From positions 1 through 26,207 of the forward strand of contig JAUVKC010000005.1 of the NCBI GenBank assembly GCA_030592165.1: a stretch of 26,207 nt of DNA, written 5' to 3'. The notes below the pieces were generated by a model that made no database searches, was not told the origin of the DNA, and was given only the letters and a program-made list of their open reading frames with translations. A program made the translations under genes and the position numbers. The DNA comes from Candidatus Buchananbacteria bacterium. GTDB taxonomy: Bacteria > Patescibacteriota > Patescibacteriia > CAIXNZ01. Shown one piece after another: positions 14,618 to 21,781 of the stretch (the stretch's first letter is position 1; each line of letters opens with the position of its first letter).

Positions 14618-15584
14618 TTATTTGTTGTCTCTTTTTTTCAAACTTTTCCAAAAATTCCAGACGTCTGTCGTTTTCATGAAACTTCAACATATTATCTTCT
14701 ATAATTACTTTAGTATCATTATGGACTGCCAGATCCTTTTTCTTTTGTGACATTTTTTTTATTTGAATAAATTTAGCAATTTTTTCAAACAGATCACCGA
14801 AAAATCCTCCGTAAACAAATTCTTTTGTTTTATAAATAAACTTATTAAGTTTATTATCTTCAACCCGATAACGGTAAGCAACAACCTTAGACTCCCACTT
14901 TGGTAAATATTTATTTAACCAACTATTTGCTTTAATAAACTTTTTATAAAAACCTTGTCTTTGATAAACAGGAGATAAAGTTGCCAGCCAGTAAACTAAG
15001 TAAATATCGTCAGGCGCGATTCTGATTTTTTCTATATCCATATTATCATCACTTAAATAAAAACTTAAACAAAGTTTATCCTGGACTTTATCTTTGGGCG
15101 GTCGCAAGCCTAGGGCTGCGATAATTAAAACTAAGATAAAACGGGTCAGCCAAATTCTTTTGGCTCCAGTTATTATAAATAAATCAATATCACTTTCTTT
15201 TTTAGCATTAAAAAAAGCTAAATTATTGCAAACAGAAACCAACTTAACAAATGGAACATATTTCATAAAACGCATTGCCCGCAAAACAAGTTTAAACTTT
15301 TTATCAGCTAAATTATATCTTTGCAATCTTGTTTCAATTATTTCATTCCTGTTTCGTAAAAAATAAAAACCACGTTCAGTGGTTATTACTTTTTTGAGTT
15401 TTTGATTATTTTCCAAATTATCTTTAATTTCTTCAAAAGTATAATCTCCACCTGACATACCACCAGTAAAAAGATACTGGTGCATTTCATCAAGTGTTAA
15501 AGGATAATCAAAAATATCAAAATAACAAATTGTATTTATAATAAATAATTCTAAAAATGATAGGTTGTTAAGATTAATAGGCAT
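14604..15584 (-). CDS. nucleotidyltransferase-like protein
   Basis: A 326-aa protein. The N-terminal 90 residues look like a winged-helix type region (IINTICYFDIFDYPLTLDEM). The motif LAFFNAKKESDIDLFIIT matches the active-site SDIDLxI of Pol-beta-type minimal nucleotidyltransferases, with both Asp residues present. The usual GS dipeptide before it is changed (VSVCNNLAFF), so catalysis is uncertain. A hydrophobic stretch follows (WLTRFILVLIIAALGL). The C-terminus is basic and helical. I recall such proteins near radical SAM or glycan genes in CPR genomes, but the substrate is unknown. The radical SAM gene follows on the same strand. No SD. Confidence 0.7.
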   Translation of the reverse strand: MPINLNNLSFLELFIINTICYFDIFDYPLTLDEMHQYLFTGGMSGGDYTFEEIKDNLENNQKLKKVITTERGFYFLRNRNEIIETRLQRYNLADKKFKLVLRAMRFMKYVPFVKLVSVCNNLAFFNAKKESDIDLFIITGAKRIWLTRFILVLIIAALGLRPPKDKVQDKLCLSFYLSDDNMDIEKIRIAPDDIYLVYWLATLSPVYQRQGFYKKFIKANSWLNKYLPKWESKVVAYRYRVEDNKLNKFIYKTKEFVYGGFFGDLFEKIAKFIQIKKMSQKKKDLAVHNDTKVIIEDNMLKFHENDRRLEFLEKFEKKRQQIIEQI

Positions 15585-15661
15585 TGGTAATTAGTTAATA
15601 GTTTCTTTCAGATAAACAGGGTTGGAATAAATGACTAATGACAAATTATAAATTTTAAATC

Positions 15662-15808
15662 AATAACAAATGTCTTAATGACTAATTTGATATTTCAATT
15701 GGGTAGAGAGGAGCCCCCTTCGCCATACTCAGGGCAGGCCTGCTCCGATTTTCTCACGAGTGCCAGAGCAGAGGCTCTTGGCTACCCTGGAGAAAAATAA
15801 CAAATGTC
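15662..15808. repeat. structured GC-rich insert flanked by 13-bp direct repeats
   Basis: AATAACAAATGTC occurs at 15662-15674 and again at 15796-15808. Between them lies a GC-rich segment (15701-15788) with outer arms GGGTAG/CTACCC, then AGCC/GGCT, and inner TGCTC/GAGCA. This could be a small mobile insert with target duplication, or a decayed RNA element. The rest of the 15585-15869 gap holds no credible gene. Confidence 0.4.
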
Positions 15809-15869
15809 ATTGATTTATCATTTGACATTCAATCCCTGTCTGTCCCAGAGAAAAGCCTTCGGACAAGCA

Positions 15870-16169
15870 TTATTCCATTTCACTGGTTATCGCTGGCTCA
15901 ACCCCCTCAATTTTATTTATACCAAGAACTTCTTGAGTTTCAGATTCAGTTTTCACTACCGCGTCTTCAACTATCATTTTATTTTCGTCAAAACTAATAA
16001 TCTGTTCTTTATTTATAAGTAATATTTGCGAAAGCAATCCAGATTTCACTTCATATTGAGCTATCACACCAGTAGCTGGATCTAATTGAAAATCAGTAAC
16101 TTTACCCAAAACTTGCCCGCTTTGTGTTTCTACAATCACTTTTTTCAATTGTTTTTCATTAATAGTCAT
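15870..16169 (-). CDS. PRC-barrel domain protein
   Basis: A 99-aa protein with a single PRC-barrel fold: VIVETQSGQVLGKVTDFQLDPATGVIAQYEV, then the hydrophobic ILLINKEQIISFDENKMIVEDAVV. PRC-barrels (as in RimM and photosynthetic reaction centre H) mediate protein or RNA contacts; the stand-alone small forms have no defined enzyme role. The last 25 residues are acidic and probably disordered. No SD is evident. It lies 31 bases downstream of yidC on the same strand and may be transcribed with it. The stop codon is within a short GC-rich inverted word (TGTCC/GGACA). Confidence 0.82.
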   Translation of the reverse strand: MTINEKQLKKVIVETQSGQVLGKVTDFQLDPATGVIAQYEVKSGLLSQILLINKEQIISFDENKMIVEDAVVKTESETQEVLGINKIEGVEPAITSEME

Positions 16170-16200
16170 AGTAATACGAATCTACAAATTAAATACAAAT

Positions 16201-17046
16201 CTACGAATTTTTATTATCTTTAATTGAATTATTATTTTCTTCAGGCTGAGTGGAATTATCTGGCTCAATATCAATTATCTTCTTTTCCTCTTTATCCTCT
16301 AATTCCTTTACTTCATCTACTACCTTCTTTTTCTTCTTAAACATCCATAACTGTTGCAAAGCCATCAGTAAAGTCGTGACAAACCAGTATAAGGTCAAAC
16401 CAGCCGGTAAACTAATACCTATAATTACAGTGATAAACGGCATAAAATAAACCATTTGCTTATTCATAGTCGCCATCATTTTCTCGTCTTTTGAACCTTT
16501 AATTTCTTTACCTTTAATCAATGGCGGTTTTCTCAGCATCATCATTTGAGCCTGCCAGAACTGAGCTGCTCCGGCCAAGAAAGCCAAGACAATACTTGGT
16601 ACACCAAGATCAATAAAACCTAATGAAATCGGATTTATATGTCCAGGATTTGTCACAAATGAATATAAAAGTTCAAAACTTTCAGAATTCAAACCATGTC
16701 GAAAAACCTGATAAACAGCGATTAAAAATGGAAACTGGATTAAAAGAGGCAAACAAGATGAAAAAGGATTAACTTTTTCGGTTTTGTAAAGTTCCATTAA
16801 TTCTTTGGAAAGTTGTTCCTTATTATCTTTTAATCTATTACGCACTTCATCAACTTTTGGTTGAATTTCCTGCAAAGATCTTTGTGATCTTATTGACTGA
16901 TAATAAAGCGGAAAAAGAACTACCCTGATTATAATTGTCAAAAGAATAATAGCGATACCAATATCATTACCTGGAACAATATTGTATAGCCAAATTAAAA
17001 GATTGAATATCGGTTGATAAAATAAGGTGTTATATAATTGGATCAT
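16201..17046 (-). CDS. yidC: YidC/Oxa1 membrane insertase
   Basis: Inserts proteins into the cytoplasmic membrane, alone or with SecYEG. The 281-aa protein is the short Gram-positive-like form without the large periplasmic domain. The first core span contains the conserved Arg (LTIIIRVVLFPLYY), followed by the charged cytoplasmic hairpin (SLQEIQPKVDEVRNRLKDNKEQ), KVNPFSSCLPLLIQFPFLIAVY, and later MPFITVIIGISLPAGLTLYWF. The C-terminal tail is charged (KKKKKVVDEV, then acidic), a possible ribosome contact. It follows nusA after a 60-base spacer with two hairpins and lacks an SD. In many bacteria yidC sits near rnpA and rpmH; here it does not. Confidence 0.96.
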   Translation of the reverse strand: MIQLYNTLFYQPIFNLLIWLYNIVPGNDIGIAIILLTIIIRVVLFPLYYQSIRSQRSLQEIQPKVDEVRNRLKDNKEQLSKELMELYKTEKVNPFSSCLPLLIQFPFLIAVYQVFRHGLNSESFELLYSFVTNPGHINPISLGFIDLGVPSIVLAFLAGAAQFWQAQMMMLRKPPLIKGKEIKGSKDEKMMATMNKQMVYFMPFITVIIGISLPAGLTLYWFVTTLLMALQQLWMFKKKKKVVDEVKELEDKEEKKIIDIEPDNSTQPEENNNSIKDNKNS

Positions 17047-17064
17047 AGTTTTGGAAAATGGCAG

Positions 17065-17101
17065 ATGGCTAATAACTATTAGCCATTTGCTATTAGCAAA
17101 T
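17065..17101. repeat. two overlapping hairpins between nusA and yidC
   Basis: ATGGCTAATA-AC-TATTAGCCAT (17065-17086) overlaps ATTTGCT-ATT-AGCAAAT (17085-17101). No U-tract follows on the minus strand. They may process or stabilise the nusA-yidC transcript. Confidence 0.6.
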
Positions 17102-17106
17102 TATTA

Positions 17107-18618
17107 TTACTTATTTGTTTCTTTTTTAGATACTTTTTGCTTAGGTTTCTTCGCTGTTTTTGGTTTCTCGGTTTCATCTTCTTTTTTAATCTTTGTCTTA
17201 GCTTTTTTTAATTTTTTAACCACTTTTTTTAGTTTAGATTCTTTTTTCTTGTCATCTGATTTATCATCCGTAGCATTTGCAGAGGAGGAAGCTTTCTTGT
17301 CAGCCAAAGCTTTAGCGTCGGTTGAAGCGGAAGATGAAGTTTTCTTTTCTTTAGAATCTTTAGATTTCTTAGTCTTTTTCTTATCTTCAGTTGATTTTTC
17401 GTCTTTGGCTTCAAGTTCTATTTTTTCTTTTTTACCTTCAGATGTTTCTTTCATAATATTTATTTTCCAACCTGTTAGTTTCGCTGCTAACCTGACATTT
17501 TGACCTTCTTTACCGATAGCTAAAGAAAGCTGTTCTTCGTCAACAGTTACTGTTACTGTTTTTTCTTTTTCATCAATATCAATTGAAGCGACGTTAGCTG
17601 GTGATAATGAATTAGCAATAAATTTAGCTGGATCTTCAGCCCATTCAATAATATCAATTTTTTCACCACCTATTTCATTAATAATAGTTTGAATTCTGGC
17701 ACCTCTTTGTCCAACACATGAACCGATTGGATCAATATTTTCCTGATTACTTTTCACTGCTACTTTTGATCTAGCGCCTGCTTCACGTGCAATAGCCATA
17801 ATATCAATTGCTTCACTAGCAATTTCTGGTATTTCTGTTTCAAATAATTTCTTGATCATTTCACTACTTGATCGAGAAACAATAATTTCAGGTCCTTTGA
17901 TTGTTTGATTGACTGCCTTTAAATAAAATTTCATTCTCTCCCCTGGATTATAATGTTCTGTTTTTATTTGTTCTTCAAAAGGCATCATAGCTGTAGCCTT
18001 ACCAATATCAATCAAAACTCCACGCATATCACGTCGTTGGACTACACCAATAAGTAATTCGCCTTCCTTATCTTTAAAGTCCTTAAACATATTTTCTCTT
18101 TCAGCTTCTCTGATTTTTTGAATAATAACTTGCTTAGCAGTTTGGGCTGCCATACGACCAAATTCTTCTGGAATATCTAATTTTTGGATAAGTTCATCAC
18201 CCACTTTAATTGTTTTTTTAATTTTTTTCGCGTCTTCAAGCAAAATATCTGTTTTAGGATTAAATTTTAAAACATCCTCAACTTCTTTTGAACCTACCTC
18301 AGCTGGTCTGGGAGCTGACTCAGTCGATTTTGACTCTTCATCTTCGACAAGTCCTTCTACCCATTTTTTATCACGACCATTTTCGTCGATTAAAGCAATT
18401 ATTTTTTTATCAAAATCAACAACATTTTTTTTATCAGATACTTTCATTTTGCCTGATTTTGGGTCAAACTCAAAAATGATATTTTGGTTTTTATCACCAA
18501 AATCTTTACGATAAGCTGCTGCTAAAGCTGAATTAATGGTTTCCATGATAGACTCTTCACTTAAACCTTTTTCAGCAGCAATTTGATTTATTGCGACTTG
18601 AATTGATTGTAAATCCAT
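17107..18618 (-). CDS. nusA: transcription termination/antitermination factor NusA
   Basis: Binds RNA polymerase and nascent RNA and controls pausing, termination and antitermination. Order: N-terminal polymerase-binding domain (1-180) with an acidic insertion around residues 85-115 (EDEESKSTESAPRPAEVG); S1 domain (about 183-250); KH1 with VGQRGARIQ (GxxG at 303-306) and KH2 with AIGKEGQNVRLA (369-372). The last 105 residues are a Lys/Ser/Glu-rich low-complexity tail not found in E. coli NusA, plausibly RNA-binding. The 503-aa length results from tail and insertion. No SD. It begins a likely nusA-yidC operon with a promoter at 18740-18768 and a structured leader, which would permit self-control by termination. 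Confidence 0.96.
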   Translation of the reverse strand: MDLQSIQVAINQIAAEKGLSEESIMETINSALAAAYRKDFGDKNQNIIFEFDPKSGKMKVSDKKNVVDFDKKIIALIDENGRDKKWVEGLVEDEESKSTESAPRPAEVGSKEVEDVLKFNPKTDILLEDAKKIKKTIKVGDELIQKLDIPEEFGRMAAQTAKQVIIQKIREAERENMFKDFKDKEGELLIGVVQRRDMRGVLIDIGKATAMMPFEEQIKTEHYNPGERMKFYLKAVNQTIKGPEIIVSRSSSEMIKKLFETEIPEIASEAIDIMAIAREAGARSKVAVKSNQENIDPIGSCVGQRGARIQTIINEIGGEKIDIIEWAEDPAKFIANSLSPANVASIDIDEKEKTVTVTVDEEQLSLAIGKEGQNVRLAAKLTGWKINIMKETSEGKKEKIELEAKDEKSTEDKKKTKKSKDSKEKKTSSSASTDAKALADKKASSSANATDDKSDDKKKESKLKKVVKKLKKAKTKIKKEDETEKPKTAKKPKQKVSKKETNK

Positions 18619-18622
18619 AAGT

Positions 18623-18650
18623 TAGATATTAGATATTAGATATTAGATAT
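18623..18650. repeat. four tandem 7-bp repeats before nusA
   Basis: TAGATAT occurs four times without error, beginning 5 bases upstream of the nusA ATG. TTGAAC (minus, 18653-18658) precedes it, and each repeat supplies a TATCTA hexamer on the minus strand, so a second promoter with several possible -10 boxes could exist. Confidence 0.8.
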
Positions 18651-18694
18651 TTGTTCAACAAATACTTAATATTCAATATCAAATTTCTTGATTT

Positions 18695-18730
18695 TTTTAA
18701 AAAATAAACTAGTTTATAAAGATAAACTAG
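18695..18730 (-). terminator. terminator or attenuator in the nusA leader
   Basis: Minus strand CTAGTTTAT-CTTT-ATAAACTAG (18709-18730), then TTTATTTTTT. It ends the yraN unit but also lies just downstream of the nusA promoter start point, so it could attenuate nusA. Confidence 0.65.
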
Positions 18731-18739
18731 CTTAAACTT

Positions 18740-18768
18740 AGTATATATGATAATCAAGATTTTGTCAA
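18740..18768 (-). promoter_or_regulatory. strong nusA promoter
   Basis: Minus strand TTGACA (18763-18768), exactly 17 nt, TATACT (18740-18745). The predicted start is near 18733, giving a leader of about 115 nt. Confidence 0.82.
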
Positions 18769-18769
18769 C

Positions 18770-19132
18770 TTAGATATTAACAGCTTTATAATGATTAATT
18801 TGGGCTTTTTTTACTTGTTTTTTGATTAAAATTGCAACTATATCGATCCGCCAATTATCTGTATTTATATCGTGCTCTGCTAAATATTTATTAGCGGTAA
18901 TAATTATTTTATTTATTTTATTCTTATTAACTGCTTCTTCCGGAGCACCAAAATCAAGAGTTCTTCTTGTTTTTACTTCAACAAAAACATACTGATCGTT
19001 ATCTTTGGCAACAATATCAATCTCCCCTTCTTTCGAATAATAATTCTCAGTTAAAAGTTGGTAACCTTTTTTAAGTAAAAATTGACCAGCAAGTTGCTGG
19101 CCAAATTTTCCAATTTTAATTTTATCAGTCAT
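18770..19132 (-). CDS. yraN: YraN/UPF0102 family endonuclease-like protein
   Basis: A 120-aa protein of the UPF0102 family with a restriction-endonuclease-like fold. The family pattern is complete: GKFGQQLAGQFLLKKGYQLL, then the core GEIDIVAKD with FVEVKTRR, i.e. the E...D...E-x-K catalytic constellation, and PEEAVNKNKINKII. A nuclease role in DNA metabolism has been suggested for the family but is not settled. Its ATG overlaps the TAA of the preceding membrane-protein gene by one base, so translation is probably coupled. Usual length. Confidence 0.93.
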   Translation of the reverse strand: MTDKIKIGKFGQQLAGQFLLKKGYQLLTENYYSKEGEIDIVAKDNDQYVFVEVKTRRTLDFGAPEEAVNKNKINKIIITANKYLAEHDINTDNWRIDIVAILIKKQVKKAQINHYKAVNI

Positions 19133-19572
19133 TATTTTTTCTTTTTTGGTCTAATAAGATATTTTGACATTTTACGTTTTTCCGCAAGATCTGACATTTG
19201 TGTCGGCATAACTTTAAAATAATATCTTAATAAATAGAATAACCATATCAAAGCTGTAAGTACCCAAACTAAGACCCAAAAACGTCCTCCTAAAATTGGG
19301 ATTGCTTCATAACGGAAAAAAAAGATAAATGAAAATGAAACAGCCATGGTAAGAAAAAAAGAACCAGTCTTACCGGCAAACTTAGCTTTAATAAAATTTC
19401 TTTGACTAATCAATCTTTTTTGAGCATATTTACTTAAAAAAAACATAGCCCAACTCACAATAAAGACTACTAAAAAATACTTTTCAAATAAAGGTGACAA
19501 TTCACCTGGTTTAACATCCAACCAAAATGGTATGGAAAAAATCTTCCCCCAATCAATTCCTAGAAGTACCAT
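19132..19572 (-). CDS. membrane protein, unknown
   Basis: A 146-aa protein with three to four hydrophobic segments: YFLVVFIVSWAMFFLS, TGSFFLTMAVSFSFIFFF and FWVLVWVLTALIWLFYLLRY. Both ends are soluble; the C-terminus is strongly basic (EKRKMSKYLIRPKKKK) and so likely cytoplasmic. No known family is recognised. It lies directly upstream of yraN with a one-base overlap, and 23 bases after the methyltransferase gene, so these genes probably form one transcript (20155-20394, 19596-20144, this gene, yraN). No SD. Confidence 0.75.
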   Translation of the reverse strand: MVLLGIDWGKIFSIPFWLDVKPGELSPLFEKYFLVVFIVSWAMFFLSKYAQKRLISQRNFIKAKFAGKTGSFFLTMAVSFSFIFFFRYEAIPILGGRFWVLVWVLTALIWLFYLLRYYFKVMPTQMSDLAEKRKMSKYLIRPKKKK

Positions 19573-19595
19573 AGAATTCTGAATTTAATTATTAA

Positions 19596-20144
19596 TTATT
19601 TTGTAAAAATCAACCCCCAAAAATATTCACTAAAATCAACTTCTTCCTGCAAATTTAATTTTTGTCTAGCAGCTATTTGTTTAATTTCATCCGAACCTAC
19701 CCGAAGTTCAATTGGCGGACCAATTGGAATACTGGTCTTTTTCCAGTCAATCACAACTAATTTCCCACCTGGTTTAAGTAAACGAACAGCTTCCTTAAAC
19801 AGATTCTCTTTATTTTTATTCTGAAACAAAACATTAATTACTAAAGCAATGTCCAAACTTTTATCTACAATTTTTGTTGAACCAACGATTTCCAGATTTG
19901 ACCTCATAATTTCAACATTGGTTAATCCTTCCAGTCTGGCTCGGCTTTGAACTGCTTCTAAAACTGATGTCTGGATATCAACTGCGTAAATCTTACCTCC
20001 TTTACCTACTAGTTTCGCCATAGGTAAAACAAAATAACCCAAGTTACCACAACCCAAATCAGCAATATGCATTCCCTGCACTATCTGGCATTTATTAATT
20101 ACATCTTGAGGATTAATAAATTGTGTACCCCCGGAAACCGGCAT
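19596..20144 (-). CDS. class I SAM-dependent methyltransferase
   Basis: A 182-aa Rossmann-fold methyltransferase of the Methyltransf_25/UbiE-like type. Motif I is IADLGCGNLGYFVLP; the acidic end of strand 2 is IYAVDIQ; motif post-II is DIALVINVLFQN; LLKPGGKLVVIDWKK matches motif III. The substrate is not apparent. It is shorter than most UbiE proteins. It lies 10 bases after the small membrane protein gene on the same strand and upstream of the membrane protein-yraN pair. No SD at the ATG. Confidence 0.88.
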   Translation of the reverse strand: MPVSGGTQFINPQDVINKCQIVQGMHIADLGCGNLGYFVLPMAKLVGKGGKIYAVDIQTSVLEAVQSRARLEGLTNVEIMRSNLEIVGSTKIVDKSLDIALVINVLFQNKNKENLFKEAVRLLKPGGKLVVIDWKKTSIPIGPPIELRVGSDEIKQIAARQKLNLQEEVDFSEYFWGLIFTK

Positions 20145-20154
20145 AGTTTTGTTA

Positions 20155-20394
20155 TTAATTATTAGGGATTAATGGTCCGAAAACAAATTTGATAATACCA
20201 CCAAATAAGCCGAAAATCATAGTCAGACCAAAAAATATCATTAAAATACCTAAAATTTTATAAAAGGTTATTGTACTGCCTAATTTTTGTTCAGCCCAAT
20301 TATTACGTCCAAAAGTTTTTAAAAACCAATTAGACTTGATCGGCATAATAATACCAATAACAAGAAGGCCAATTCCAAAGATTATATTAAACAT
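20155..20394 (-). CDS. small two-span membrane protein, unknown
   Basis: A 79-aa protein with two hydrophobic helices (IIFGIGLLVIGIIMPI and YKILGILMIFFGLTMIFGLF) separated by a polar loop with WFLKTFGRNNWAEQKLG. A short third hydrophobic patch ends the protein. The pattern is common in small CPR proteins without assigned roles. It is the first gene of the minus-strand run that ends with yraN, and has its own promoter at 20417-20445. Confidence 0.72.
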   Translation of the reverse strand: MFNIIFGIGLLVIGIIMPIKSNWFLKTFGRNNWAEQKLGSTITFYKILGILMIFFGLTMIFGLFGGIIKFVFGPLIPNN

Positions 20395-20416
20395 AAGATT
20401 TTATTTACTTAATAGT

Positions 20417-20445
20417 ATAATAGCAAAATTATCAAAACTTGCCAA
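20417..20445 (-). promoter_or_regulatory. promoter of the 20394-18770 gene run
   Basis: Minus strand TTGGCA (20440-20445), 17 nt, TATTAT (20417-20422). It is divergent to the ferredoxin gene. Confidence 0.65.
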
Positions 20446-20469
20446 TAAATAGCTAGTATCCAATTAATG

Positions 20470-20519
20470 ATTATGTTATCATATCAGTATGAAGGGATAT
20501 TGAGATTTAATAACATAAT
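20470..20519. repeat. 10-bp inverted repeat upstream of ferredoxin
   Basis: ATTATGTTAT and ATAACATAAT are exact complements, 30 nt apart, in the divergent spacer. It may be a protein-binding site; no promoter for ferredoxin is evident beside it. Confidence 0.4.
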
Positions 20520-20565
20520 TTTCTATTCCTAATTTCTAATATTTAATATCTAATTTCAAAATTTT

Positions 20566-20754
20566 ATGAAACCAGTTATCAATAAAGAAGCTTGTATTGG
20601 TTGTGGCTCCTGTGAAGGTATTGCCCCAGAAGTATTTAAATTAAATGACGGGAAAGCAGAAGTCATTGCACTTGATGATTACGCACCACTTAAAGAAAAA
20701 ATTGATCAGGCTGTCACTTCATGTCCAACACAGTGTAGAAAGGTAGAGGAATAA
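20566..20754 (+). CDS. single-cluster 4Fe-4S ferredoxin
   Basis: A 62-aa electron carrier. The ligands are Cys10, Cys13 and Cys16 in ACIGCGSCEG, and Cys53 in SCPTQC. PEVFKLNDGKAEVI between them is characteristic of the Fer4_13-type monocluster ferredoxins of Thermotoga and Clostridium. An extra Cys57 follows the last ligand. Being soluble, it could feed electrons to the radical SAM enzyme or other Fe-S proteins, but no partner is adjacent. No SD is seen. A strong terminator follows. Confidence 0.92.
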   Translation: MKPVINKEACIGCGSCEGIAPEVFKLNDGKAEVIALDDYAPLKEKIDQAVTSCPTQCRKVEE

Positions 20755-20808
20755 GAAAAAGTATGAGGGATGAAGTTAGAAGTATGAAGAATAAGATTTA
20801 TTTGAGAT

Positions 20809-20843
20809 AAAAAAGAGGCTCAGTATCCTGAGCCTCTTTTTTG
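20809..20843 (+). terminator. terminator after ferredoxin
   Basis: AAAAAAGAGGCTCAG-TATC-CTGAGCCTCTTTTTT: perfect 15-bp arms with the T-run as part of the stem. Confidence 0.92.
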
Positions 20844-20917
20844 TTAAATGGTTAAACCTCGAGTGCAGAACTGCCTGCTTGCAGGAATCCCTTTTAGATA
20901 TAAATACCCTATTATAC

Positions 20918-20946
20918 TTGACTAATTCAATAAATAATAATATAAT
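20918..20946 (+). promoter_or_regulatory. promoter of the tRNA genes
   Basis: TTGACT, exactly 17 nt, TATAAT. It lies about 50 bases before tRNA-Leu. A short palindrome, CCTGC-TT-GCAGG, lies upstream near 20872-20883. Confidence 0.82.
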
Positions 20947-20996
20947 TTCAATATCATTTTCTTAAATGATTTTTATTTTTGTCCGAGCATCAGCAA

Positions 20997-21081
<85 letters not shown>

Positions 21082-21093
21082 CAAAATATTTAA

Positions 21094-21180
21094 GGCGATT
21101 AGCTCCAGCCATCGCACTTCGTGCTTTGGCGGACAGGCAGTTGGAATTTATGGACTTGCCAGGTCATAACCAACTTCGCT
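21094..21180 (+). other. possible tRNA remnant with inserted palindrome
   Basis: GGCGATTAGCTC resembles a tRNA 5' end and is followed, after about 33 GC-rich bases with a GCAC-TTC-GTGC hairpin, by AGTTGG, which would continue a D-arm. No acceptor 3' half or T-arm is found. It lies between two intact tRNAs. Weakly supported. Confidence 0.2.
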
Positions 21181-21224
21181 AAGATTTCCCTACATACACA
21201 CGTTTACCTATACAATTTAATTTT

Positions 21225-21298
21225 GGGCGCTTAGCTCAGTTGGTTAGAGCGTCTCGTTTACACCGAGAAGGCCAGGGGTTCGAATCCCTTAGCGCCCA
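21225..21298 (+). tRNA. tRNA-Val(UAC)
   Basis: GGGCGCT pairs with AGCGCCC plus discriminator A. Anticodon arm TCTCG-TTTACAC-CGAGA gives TAC. The D-arm AGCTCAGTTGGTTAGAGC and T-arm GGGGTTCGAATCCC are regular. CCA is not encoded. Confidence 0.97.
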
Positions 21299-21307
21299 CA
21301 CTTCGTT

Positions 21308-21336
21308 TTGAACTTCCTTCAATGGATCAGTATATT
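21308..21336 (+). promoter_or_regulatory. promoter of the free ASCH gene
   Basis: TTGAAC, 17 nt, TATATT. It starts 10 bases after tRNA-Val; the leader would be about 33 nt. Confidence 0.65.
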
Positions 21337-21375
21337 TTATACGCAAAATAAAAAACACCCATAATCAATAAAAAC

Positions 21376-21717
21376 ATGATACTTCATAAAATGAAACTAG
21401 ACACCTCTCCGTTTGAAAAAATTGCTAATGGCAATAAAGTTATAGAGTCAAGATTATATGACGAAAAACGTCAACAAATCAATCTCGGTGATCAAATAGA
21501 GTTTATATGCAATGATAATCCTGACATGAAAATAACAACTACAGTACATGCACTATATAGATATCTAAATTTTGAAAATATGTTCTTAGATTTCCCTCCC
21601 GCTTATTTTGGTGGTTCATCTAAAGATCAACTCCTTAAAGAAATTGAAACTTTCTATTCAAAAGAAGAACAAAATAAATACGGAGTTGTTGGTATAAAAA
21701 TCGAGTTACTTAAATAA
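21376..21717 (+). CDS. ASCH domain protein
   Basis: A 113-aa single-domain protein. The N-terminus HKMKLDTSPFEKIANGNKVIESRLYDEKRQ and the following LGDQIEFICND match the ASCH fold, related to PUA and thought to bind RNA or modified nucleosides. The GxK-x-I-E-x-R motif is present (GNKVIESRL), with Glu where E. coli YqfB has the catalytic Thr24, so N4-acetylcytidine hydrolysis cannot be assumed. MILHKMKL fits the usual start. No SD. It stands 77 bases after tRNA-Val and converges with the GNAT-GNAT-ASCH gene, sharing a bidirectional terminator. Confidence 0.88.
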   Translation: MILHKMKLDTSPFEKIANGNKVIESRLYDEKRQQINLGDQIEFICNDNPDMKITTTVHALYRYLNFENMFLDFPPAYFGGSSKDQLLKEIETFYSKEEQNKYGVVGIKIELLK

Positions 21718-21728
21718 ATAGAAAAAAG

Positions 21729-21764
21729 AAGCGCAGTTGACATTCGTGTCAACTGCGCTTTTAA
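21729..21764. terminator. bidirectional terminator
   Basis: AAGCGCAGTTGACA-TTCG-TGTCAACTGCGCTT: perfect 14-bp stem with a stable TTCG loop; T-runs occur on both strands. It separates the two converging ASCH-containing genes. Confidence 0.93.
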
Positions 21765-21781
21765 AATAGGTTCAATTTAAA

